A stretch of 64,000 bases of DNA from Hymenobacter sediminis (GTDB lineage: Bacteria; Bacteroidota; Bacteroidia; Cytophagales; Hymenobacteraceae): contig NZ_QKNS01000001.1 in NCBI RefSeq assembly GCF_003231285.1, positions 62,001 to 126,000 of the forward strand, given 5' to 3'. Positions 53,901 through 60,538 of the stretch are shown one piece after another. Position numbers and translations under genes: made by a program. The notes beneath the pieces were generated by a model. That model was not told the origin of the DNA. It did not search any database and saw only the letters and a program-made list of their open reading frames with translations. The stretch's first letter is position 1; every line of letters begins with the position of its first letter.

Positions 53901-54184
53901 GCGGCGACAATGCCGACCCTAACCAGAACCTGCGGGTTTCGAGCTATTTCCTCGAGGACGGCTCCTACCTGCGTATTAAAACCCTCACACTGGGTTATAC
54001 ACTACCCCAGAGTGTATTAAGCCGCATTACTGCCAAGCAACTGCGCTTCTACGTGAGTGCTCAGAACCTGGCAACTTGGACTAATTACTCCGGCTACGAC
54101 CCCGAAGTAGGCTCCCGTGGCGTTGACCTGGGAGTTTACCCGCAGCCGCGCGTGTTCCTGGCGGGCCTGAACATTGGTTTCTAA
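50993..54184 (+). CDS. susC: SusC/RagA-family TonB-dependent outer membrane transporter
   Basis: A 1063-residue outer-membrane transporter that forms the channel under the SusD lid and imports oligosaccharides with TonB energy. After the signal peptide comes a carboxypeptidase-regulatory-like domain ([35 protein letters not shown]), a TonB-box-like stretch ([13 protein letters not shown]), then the plug ([24 protein letters not shown] and [33 protein letters not shown]) and a 22-strand barrel ending in [10 protein letters not shown]. No N-terminal STN signalling domain is present, so it is not coupled to a FecR/sigma relay. Starts at 50993 and 50999 are both possible. The susD start follows 25 bp after the stop. 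Confidence 0.96.
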   Translation: [1063 protein letters not shown]

Positions 54185-54209
54185 TTCCCACCCCCAAACA
54201 TTTCAGCAA

Positions 54210-55700
54210 ATGCTACCCCTACATAAGTATAGAACCACCTGCGGCGCCTGGCTCCTAACCCTGGGCCTGCTCAGCGGGTGCGGCGAAAAATTCTTGGAGG
54301 AGACGCCAACCGACCAAGTGACGGACGTTAACTTCTATAAAACCGCTACTGACGCTATTCAAGCCACCAATGCTGTATACGGCGAGCTAATTTCGGCCGG
54401 CCAGTATAACTCCTCTCTTTGGTTTGGTGATATTGGCGCTGATATTTCCACTACCGGTGGCGGCGGCGGCGGCGACGGTATTGAGTTCCAGCAGCTCGAT
54501 TTTTACAACATACCCAGCACCAATCCTATAGCTACGCGCTTATGGGGTAGCTGCTACGTAGGTATCGGGCGGGCCAACATCGTGCTTCAGAAGGTGCCAA
54601 CCATGAGCATTGATAAGGCAATTCAGGACCGTTGCATTGGTGAGGCACAATTCCTTCGGGCCAAGTACTACTTCGACCTAGTGCGCGCTTACGGCGATGT
54701 ACCCTTGCTCACTACTCCACCTACTACTCTGGCCGAGGTAAACATCCCGCGGACTCCCGTGGCTCAGGTGTACGCTCAAATTGAGAAAGACCTGACCGAA
54801 GCTATGAGCAAACTGCCGGCTTCTTACACTGGCGACGACATCGGGCGGGCCACCAAGTGGTCGGCTACGGCACTGCTGGCTAAAGTATACCTCACGGAGG
54901 GTAAGCTGGCCGAGGCGGCTACCCAGGCCCGCGCTGTTATTAACAACAGCGGCAAGACCCTGTGGGATAACTACGCCGATAACTTCAAGGTAGCCAACGA
55001 GAATGGCAAGGAGTCGTTGTTTGAAGCTCAGTTCATTTCGGGCCGCAATCAGTGGACCCAAGATGGGCCCGGCTTCAGTGGCAACGAGTTCTTCGGACCG
55101 CGCGGCCAAAATGCAGTGCCTCAGGGTGGCTACGGCTTCAACATTCCAGAGGCGGATTTTGTGGCTGGCTATGAAGCCGGCGACCTACGCCGCGACGCGA
55201 CCATCTGGATGCCCGGCGATGCCTACCCCGATGGCCGCAAGCAACCCAACTCCCTGCCCGGCTCGCCTAACGGCTACGGCGTGAAGAAGTGGTTTGTGGG
55301 GAAAACCAACACCAACATCTGGGACTCGGAGCTAAACATTCCGATTATTCGTCTGGCCGAGGTGTACCTAATTCTAGCTGAGGCAGTAGGCACTACTACC
55401 GAGGGTTACGAGGCCATTAACAAAGTGCGCCGCCGGGCTTTTGGCCTGCCCATCAATACAGCTAGTGCCAAGGATCTTTCGGGCCTGAGCGCCGATGCCT
55501 TCAAGCAAGCCGTGTGGCGTGAGCGGAAGTACGAGCTGGCTTTCGAGATGGACCGGTGGTTTGACATGAAGCGCACTGGTGAGCTGCTCACCTCTCCACA
55601 GTTGAAAGCGAAAGGCATCAAACCCTTCAATGTGGTGCTGCCCATTCCGCAATCGGAGCTTGATGTGAACACGGGCCTGACTCAGAATCCTGGCTACTAA
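54210..55700 (+). CDS. susD: SusD/RagB-family glycan-binding lipoprotein
   Basis: A 496-residue surface lipoprotein, partner of the preceding SusC. The lipobox ends at Cys24 (LGLLSGCGEKFLEETP), and the mature part begins with the typical SusD segment DQVTDVNFYKTATDAIQATNAVYGEL. Helical repeat marks of the family follow (IGEAQFLRAKYYFDLVRAYGDVPLL, GRATKWSATALLAKVYLTEG), and the C-terminus has IPIIRLAEVYLILAEAV, VWRERKYELAFEMDRWFDMKRTG and IPQSELDVNTGLTQNPGY. A glycine run (TTGGGGGGDGIEF, about residues 80-92) forms an unusual flexible loop. It acts as the lid that captures glycan at the cell surface. The next gene begins 102 bp downstream, after a hairpin. Confidence 0.96.
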   Translation: MLPLHKYRTTCGAWLLTLGLLSGCGEKFLEETPTDQVTDVNFYKTATDAIQATNAVYGELISAGQYNSSLWFGDIGADISTTGGGGGGDGIEFQQLDFYNIPSTNPIATRLWGSCYVGIGRANIVLQKVPTMSIDKAIQDRCIGEAQFLRAKYYFDLVRAYGDVPLLTTPPTTLAEVNIPRTPVAQVYAQIEKDLTEAMSKLPASYTGDDIGRATKWSATALLAKVYLTEGKLAEAATQARAVINNSGKTLWDNYADNFKVANENGKESLFEAQFISGRNQWTQDGPGFSGNEFFGPRGQNAVPQGGYGFNIPEADFVAGYEAGDLRRDATIWMPGDAYPDGRKQPNSLPGSPNGYGVKKWFVGKTNTNIWDSELNIPIIRLAEVYLILAEAVGTTTEGYEAINKVRRRAFGLPINTASAKDLSGLSADAFKQAVWRERKYELAFEMDRWFDMKRTGELLTSPQLKAKGIKPFNVVLPIPQSELDVNTGLTQNPGY

Positions 55701-55720
55701 ATCATAACGCCTCTTCCTAC

Positions 55721-55765
55721 CAGCAGTGCTATCCTTTCTGGCTGTAACCAGGGGTAGCACTGCTG
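55721..55765 (+). terminator. Intercistronic hairpin between susD and the PKD lipoprotein gene
   Basis: CAGCAGTGCTA (55721-55731) and its exact complement (55755-55765) around 23 nt. No T-tract follows, so it is probably an mRNA-stability or partial termination element that lowers expression of the genes beyond susCD. Confidence 0.5.
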
Positions 55766-55802
55766 AGTTGGGTGGCCTTCACTCCTTCTCTCGCTAATTT
55801 CC

Positions 55803-56636
55803 ATGTACCATAAATTTACCCGCCTGGCAGCCCTAGCCTTGCTGGCTGCCCCACTACTGTTCACCTCCTGCGACAAGGACGACGACTATGAACTTGAGGG
55901 TGCTGTAACCCAACCTACCTTCACGTTCAGCGCCCCCAAGTCAGTTGGTCTCACCACGGAAGTGACCTTCACTAGCACCGGCCCTGATGCTTTTCTCTAC
56001 CAGTGGGAATTTGGTGATGGTACCACCGCCACTGGCAAGACAGTAACGCACGTTTATAAGAAAAGTGGAACTGTTCAGGCCCGGTTGCTTACCTCTTACC
56101 GCGGTGGATTCAGTACGTCTGCCCCACAAGACATAGCATTACCACAGAATGTGACCTTCGTGAAGCAGCTCCTAACCGGCACCGGCTCCAAAACCTGGAT
56201 ATTGGATAATGCCTCCGATGCTACTATTACGGTAGGAACAGAAGCCAAACCAACTGAGTACTACGCCGGTGGTAAAGCAGGAGACTTACCCGCCTGCCAA
56301 GCCGATGATGAGTTTACTTTCTCAAGCACCGACGTATATACTTACGAGGCAAAAACAGAAACCTACGTAGCCGCTACCCCTGCCACAGCCACTACCCCTG
56401 CCGTACCGGCTGCCTGTGGAGCTCCTCGCTCAGGCACATCTGACTATACCTTCGGCCCGGCCGTAGGCGATGGATATGCAATGATTGAGTTCAAGAAAGC
56501 CGGTACTTTCATAGGGGTTACCGATGCACCAGACCTTACGTATCGTGTAATTGATATCACTGAAAAAACCCTAGTGCTGCGTGCAGGCAAACCCAATGGC
56601 ACTGTATTCCAAATGAAGCTGGTAGCTAAACCCTAA
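55803..56636 (+). CDS. PKD-domain lipoprotein, probable surface glycan-binding protein
   Basis: A 277-residue lipoprotein with lipobox Cys23 (APLLFTSC), followed by an acidic DKDDDYE start that is the usual lipoprotein surface-export signal in Bacteroidota. One PKD domain is visible at about residues 45-105 (FLYQWEFGDGTTATGKTVTHVYKKSG). The rest, about 115-277, begins TFVKQLLTGTGSKTWILDN and is a beta-rich domain found in SusE-position proteins of glucan loci, where it binds the polysaccharide outside the cell. An Ala/Thr/Pro-rich insert lies near 195-205. It follows susD and precedes a strong terminator, so the position also fits a glycan-binding accessory protein. Confidence 0.85.
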   Translation: MYHKFTRLAALALLAAPLLFTSCDKDDDYELEGAVTQPTFTFSAPKSVGLTTEVTFTSTGPDAFLYQWEFGDGTTATGKTVTHVYKKSGTVQARLLTSYRGGFSTSAPQDIALPQNVTFVKQLLTGTGSKTWILDNASDATITVGTEAKPTEYYAGGKAGDLPACQADDEFTFSSTDVYTYEAKTETYVAATPATATTPAVPAACGAPRSGTSDYTFGPAVGDGYAMIEFKKAGTFIGVTDAPDLTYRVIDITEKTLVLRAGKPNGTVFQMKLVAKP

Positions 56637-56674
56637 ACTGGCACAACTCGGCCTGATTGGCCTTCATATCAGTT

Positions 56675-56711
56675 AGAGGTGTTGCTGTCGGCAGCAGCAC
56701 CTCTTTTTTTT
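56675..56711 (+). terminator. Intrinsic terminator between the PKD lipoprotein and GH16 genes
   Basis: AGAGGTG-type stem closing on TCGG, with complement ending CACCTCT, then T8. It ends 17 bp before the GH16 start codon, so the GH16 gene is reached only by read-through or from its own promoter. Confidence 0.82.
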
Positions 56712-56728
56712 GTAAGTATTTGTAGGGT

Positions 56729-57598
56729 ATGAGAAATACACGCTATTGGGGGAGGCAGAATGATAAGCTTGTTGCTAGCGTATTGCTGGTTTGGGCCTTG
56801 TCTTCCTGTACCGAAACCAAAACCAAGAATATTCCAGCTCCTACCCCAGTAGTAAACCAGGAAGCACGCGACTACGACCAGTACACTGAAAAGGTGTGGA
56901 GTGACGAGTTTGATGGCTTTTTCCTGGATGAATCTAATTGGGTGTATGAGCAGGGCGGAGGTGGTTGGGGCAACCAAGAGCTGCAGAACTACACCAACTC
57001 CACTAGCAATGCCTATGTCAGCGGTGGCAATTTGGTGATTCAGGCCCGCAAGGAGCAGTCGGGCAGCAATGCTTACACTTCGGCCCGTCTTATCACCAAA
57101 GGGAAGAAAACATTTCAGTTTGGCCGTATTGATGTGCGCGCCAAAATTCCTAAAGGCAAAGGTGTGTGGCCAGCCATTTGGATGCTAGGGGCTGATATCG
57201 ATCAGAACAACTGGCCGAAATGCGGTGAAATTGACATCATGGAATTGCGTGGTAGTAAGCCCAAAGAGCTTATTTCTACCATGCACTACGCTACCAGTAC
57301 TGGAGCACATGGATACGAGGGAGATACCAAGGTGCTCCCGGTTGACTTATCAACAGACTTTCACATCTATAGTGTCGTGCGCAGCGAGAACATGACCCGC
57401 TTCTACCTCGATGGTAATCCGCAGCCTTATTACACTTACAATAACAGTACTAGCGCCAGCCCTTATCCTTTCAACAATGGGTTTTTTCTGATTCTGAACG
57501 TAGCGGTAGGCGGACATTTTGATGGGAATCCAGACGGATCAGCGACTTTTCCCCAGCAGATGCAGGTGGATTACGTGCGGTACTATCAGTATAAGTAA
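56729..57598 (+). CDS. GH16 family endo-beta-glucanase (laminarinase-like) lipoprotein
   Basis: A 289-residue surface lipoprotein with lipobox Cys27 (LVWALSSC). The GH16 jelly roll begins at KVWSDEFDGFFLDESNWVYE and contains the catalytic ExDxxE as GEIDIMEL (Glu167, Asp169, Glu172). The beta-bulge form ExDIxE, with WPAIWMLG before it and SEFHIYSV-type TDFHIYSVVRSENMTRFYLDG after it, points to endo-beta-1,3- or 1,3/1,4-glucanases. It would cut laminarin-like glucan at the surface for uptake by the SusC/SusD pair. Last gene of the locus. It starts 17 bp after an intrinsic terminator, which should reduce or separate its expression. Confidence 0.93.
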   Translation: MRNTRYWGRQNDKLVASVLLVWALSSCTETKTKNIPAPTPVVNQEARDYDQYTEKVWSDEFDGFFLDESNWVYEQGGGGWGNQELQNYTNSTSNAYVSGGNLVIQARKEQSGSNAYTSARLITKGKKTFQFGRIDVRAKIPKGKGVWPAIWMLGADIDQNNWPKCGEIDIMELRGSKPKELISTMHYATSTGAHGYEGDTKVLPVDLSTDFHIYSVVRSENMTRFYLDGNPQPYYTYNNSTSASPYPFNNGFFLILNVAVGGHFDGNPDGSATFPQQMQVDYVRYYQYK

Positions 57599-57869
57599 GA
57601 CATAAGCCAGCGCCGTCGTCGGCCTCTGGGGGTGGGAAACAAACCAGGTAAGATGACGGCTCTTGGGAGCATACTCCCGCTGGCAGGGTGAGGGCAGCGC
57701 TTAGTTGTGGTTTTCTGGGCGCCGCTTCTCCCCAATCATTGCACAACAGTGCTCTTGTATCCCAGCCTTACTACCCCACGGTTTTCAAGGAACTAGGGGG
57801 TAGTACCGGGGCCGGTCCGCCATGTTAGGGGTGCGGGCCGGCCTTTGGTTTTCCTGGCACCCGCTAAAC
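57599..57869. other. Intergenic region after the GH16 gene
   Basis: About 270 bp with no supportable gene. CTACCCC (57771) and GGGGTAG (57787) face each other 10 bp apart and may form a weak hairpin ending the glucan locus. Confidence 0.4.
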
Positions 57870-57923
57870 AAGCCCGCCGGGCCTGCGCTACACCGTGGTG
57901 TTGTGCGCGGGCCCGGCGGGCTT
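57870..57923 (-). terminator. Long GC-rich hairpin after the rlmI-like gene
   Basis: AAGCCCGCCGGGCC (57870-57883) is the exact complement of 57910-57923; the inner bases GCGC/GCGC also pair. It lies 30 bp beyond the stop codon of the leftward gene, with no T-tract. Confidence 0.6.
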
Positions 57924-57952
57924 TAGGCGTTGCTGGGGGTAGGAAAATGCAG

Positions 57953-59143
57953 CTATTCCACGGCCAGCACCAGCCCTTTCAGGTACTCGCCTTCGGGGTG
58001 AAAGAGGCTTACTGGGTGGTCGGCGGGTTGGGTGAGGCGGTGTAGGATGCGAGCCGGGCGGCCGGCCTCGATGGCAGCGGCCAGCACGGCTCCCTCAAAC
58101 AGCTCCATGCTCACTACCTGCGAGCAGCTGAAGGTAAACAATAGCCCACCGGGCGCAATCTGCCGGATGCCGGCCGCATTTAGGCGCTTGTAACCCATCA
58201 GGGCGTTGTGCCGGGCCGAGAGGTGTTTGGCGAAGGCCGGCGGGTCTAGCACAATCAGGTCGTACTGGTTGTGGCGGTCCTTCAGGAAGGTGAACACATC
58301 CTGAGCGTAGGCCTCGTGGCGGTCCTGTAGTCCGGTCAGCTCGGCATTGCGGTTGGTTAGCTCAATAGCTTTCTTGCTCGAATCGACGGAATGCACCAGC
58401 TCGGCGCCGGCCTGCAAGGCATAAGAGCTGAAGCCTCCTGTGTAGCAGAACGTGTTGAGCACGCGGCGGCCGGGCGCATAGCGAGCCAGCAGACTACGGT
58501 TGTCGCGCTGATCAATGAAGAAGCCGGTTTTCTGACCCGTTTCCCAATCAACGGCAAAAGGATGGCCGTTTTCCTGTACGATGTGCTCAGCGCCAGCGCT
58601 TTCCCCGAACAAGTAGCCGTTCTGAGCGCCGGGCGCAGCCTTAGCGGGCACGGTTTCGGAGCTTTTGTCGTAGATGGCGCGCAGGTTCGGAATTACCGTT
58701 TGTAGGGCCTGCGCAATGAGGGGGCGCGCCTTGTACATGCCCGCGCTGTGAGCCTGCACCACCGCCACATCTCCGTACACGTCAATAATAAGTCCGGGCA
58801 GCCCATCGCCCTCCGCGTGGGCCAAGCGGTACACATTGGTGTTACCCTGGCCCGTGAGCCCCAGACCTTGGCGGAGCTGGTAGGCATTCCGGATTTTCTC
58901 TTCCCAAAACGCCGCATCGGGTAGTTGGGCATCGGGGCCGAAGGCGAGCATCCGCACGGCAATGGAGCCTGGCGCGTAGTGCCCTACCCCCAGTAGCTCG
59001 CCATTGGCAGCTTGTACGGCCACTACTTCGCCTTCCACCACCTCGCCCTGCATGCGCCCAATAGCCCCGGAAAATACCCAGGGGTGCAGGCGGCGGAGAG
59101 ATTGGTCTTTACCAGGTTTAAGCGTGACGGTAGCGGAGTTCAT
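57953..59143 (-). CDS. Class I rRNA methyltransferase, RlmI/RlmK type
   Basis: A 396-residue SAM-dependent methyltransferase of the RlmI (YccW) family, which makes 5-methylcytosine in 23S rRNA. The N-terminal PUA domain starts RRLHPWVFSGAIGRMQGEVVEGEVVAV. The central part has GDGLPGLIIDVYGD and TGQKTGFFIDQRDNR; SAM motif I is VLNTFCYTGGFSSYAL and the catalytic region LIVLDPPAFAKH, then LFTFSCSQVVSMELF with the expected cysteine. All marks are intact. The ATG at 59143 begins MNSATVTLKPGKD; the longer open frame is not family-like. TACCTTTG at 59170-59177 on the minus strand gives a plausible promoter about 20 nt from the start. Confidence 0.92.
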   Translation of the reverse strand: MNSATVTLKPGKDQSLRRLHPWVFSGAIGRMQGEVVEGEVVAVQAANGELLGVGHYAPGSIAVRMLAFGPDAQLPDAAFWEEKIRNAYQLRQGLGLTGQGNTNVYRLAHAEGDGLPGLIIDVYGDVAVVQAHSAGMYKARPLIAQALQTVIPNLRAIYDKSSETVPAKAAPGAQNGYLFGESAGAEHIVQENGHPFAVDWETGQKTGFFIDQRDNRSLLARYAPGRRVLNTFCYTGGFSSYALQAGAELVHSVDSSKKAIELTNRNAELTGLQDRHEAYAQDVFTFLKDRHNQYDLIVLDPPAFAKHLSARHNALMGYKRLNAAGIRQIAPGGLLFTFSCSQVVSMELFEGAVLAAAIEAGRPARILHRLTQPADHPVSLFHPEGEYLKGLVLAVE

Positions 59144-59169
59144 AAGCAGCAGGATCAGGAAATGGACTA

Positions 59170-59177
59170 CAAAGGTA
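59170..59177 (-). promoter_or_regulatory. Candidate -7 promoter element for the rlmI-like gene
   Basis: TACCTTTG on the minus strand, 27 bp before the start codon. No clear -33 element at normal spacing. Confidence 0.35.
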
Positions 59178-59296
59178 CCTAACCTGCCGAGGATAACCTG
59201 CTTTAACTGAAACAGCCAGAGCCCTGAGGGCAAAACCACTAAGCGGCCCCTACCCCTTGGCAAGTTCTAAACCGCTGGGGTCTCAGTTGATGGCGC

Positions 59297-59836
59297 TTAC
59301 GCGAACGGGTCGAGGTAGGCAATCAGGACGGCCAGCGCTGCCAACCCACCCAGGATAGCCCATACGGGTCCGCCCCAGATAAGCAGACCCAGCAAAGCAA
59401 TTGGCAGCACAACCAAGCCCAGCACACCCAGCACCGTGGTTCCCAGCCCAGCCTCTGCCGCGCGCCGGGGTTTCGCTACGTGCTTAACTGCCTGCTCGGA
59501 AGACCGCCCAGAAAAAGACTGTTTTGGGGCCTTTGCCGCCACTTGAGCTATGGCCTGGCGCATCTGTCGCTGTAGTGGCCGCGAAGCCACTGGAGCCCGG
59601 CGCGGTGGCCTAATGGTGGCCTGGTGCAGAGCGGTAACCGGTAAGGAGGCCGTAGCCTGACTAGGAGTAACGCTGGAATCAGCTGGTACAGCTCTGGAAG
59701 CGACAGTCGTGGCGCCGGGCCGAAACCGATACGCTGTCTGGCTGCTGCGGCAACTAGCTGCCAGCAGCACCAGGGAAGCCAGCCACAAGTGAAGGAGAAG
59801 CCGCGGGCGGCGGCCAGGAAGTAAGACTGCAGGCAT
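59297..59836 (-). CDS. Small lipoprotein with C-terminal membrane helices, unknown function
   Basis: A 179-residue protein starting at ATG 59836. The N-terminus is a lipoprotein signal (WLASLVLLAASC). The middle (about residues 35-125) is basic, Ala/Ser/Thr/Gln-rich and probably disordered. The C-terminus is strongly hydrophobic, with two helices: TTVLGVLGLVVLPIALLGLLIWG and VWAILGGLAALAVLIAYLD. This layout is common among uncharacterised Cytophagales proteins: a Cys-anchored basic linker followed by a pair of helices. No function can be assigned. It is followed by the rlmI-like gene (150 bp) and preceded by the SRPBCC gene on the same strand. Confidence 0.65.
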   Translation of the reverse strand: MPAVLLPGRRPRLLLHLWLASLVLLAASCRSSQTAYRFRPGATTVASRAVPADSSVTPSQATASLPVTALHQATIRPPRRAPVASRPLQRQMRQAIAQVAAKAPKQSFSGRSSEQAVKHVAKPRRAAEAGLGTTVLGVLGLVVLPIALLGLLIWGGPVWAILGGLAALAVLIAYLDPFA

Positions 59837-59938
59837 GGGCAAGAGCTACGAGGAACGGCAAGATACACGGCTTGCTGCGACCTATACGGGAACAGCCACC
59901 TCCGCGCTGCCTTGGGCCTTAGGCTGGGGAGTAGCGTC

Positions 59939-60409
59939 CTACCCTTTCTCCTGGCCCAAAGTCCCAAACCAGCGGCGGTAAATGGGGCGGCGCCAGGCAA
60001 ACTGGGCCCACATCAGGGGGTAAAGCAGGGCATCCAGCGGGCGCAGACCGGTGCGGTATTCCAGATCTTCTACAATGAAGGTACCGCCGCCAGGGGCAGG
60101 CTGCATCAGGTGCCGATGGCGCCAGAAGCGCAGTGGAGGCGGCAGGCGCTGGCCTTCATCTACAAAGTAGTACGTGCCATCGGGCAAAGTGCCATGGTCG
60201 GTAATAAGGGAGGTCCAGGGGTAGCGCATGGGGCCCGCTCCCAACTCAATATGCACCTCGTCGCCGCGGTGGCACCCATCAAAGCGCAGCAGCCGGAATG
60301 GCGGTACGGGCGGGGCCAGGGCTAGGAACAGCTCGCGTGTGAAGCCTTGCCAAACCTGCCGGGGAGATGCCGCCACGCGGGTACGAAGGTAAAGGTGCAT
60401 GGCTCTCAT
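59939..60409 (-). CDS. SRPBCC family (START-like) ligand-binding protein
   Basis: A 156-residue cytosolic protein with the SRPBCC layout: an opening strand (MHLYLRTRVAASPRQVWQGFTRELF), then a long antiparallel sheet (DEVHIELGAGPMRYPWTSLITDH, GTYYFVDEGQRLPPPLRFWRHRHLMQPAPGG) and a closing region (TGLRPLDALLYPLMWAQFAWR) that corresponds to the C-terminal helix covering the ligand cavity. Proteins of this kind bind hydrophobic ligands or are coenzyme-Q-binding or cyclase-like; no specific role can be given. ATG codons at 60409 and 60400 are both possible. It lies in a leftward row with the lipoprotein and rlmI-like genes. Confidence 0.75.
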   Translation of the reverse strand: MRAMHLYLRTRVAASPRQVWQGFTRELFLALAPPVPPFRLLRFDGCHRGDEVHIELGAGPMRYPWTSLITDHGTLPDGTYYFVDEGQRLPPPLRFWRHRHLMQPAPGGGTFIVEDLEYRTGLRPLDALLYPLMWAQFAWRRPIYRRWFGTLGQEKG

Positions 60410-60483
60410 ACCAGCTCAGCGGCTGCTTTGTTTACTCAAGGCGTTGCCTGTTGTGCTTGCAGCCTCCGGCTACCGATAAAAGC

Positions 60484-60518
60484 ACTACCCCGCTGCAGCT
60501 CAGCCGCAGCGGGGTAGT
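60484..60518 (-). terminator. Hairpin closed by CTACCCC after the T9SS protein gene
   Basis: ACTACCCCGCTGC (60484-60496) is the exact complement of 60506-60518 around 9 nt. It lies 20 bp beyond the stop codon of the leftward gene, without a T-tract. Confidence 0.62.
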
Positions 60519-60538
60519 ACACAAGGTGTAGATAGATG

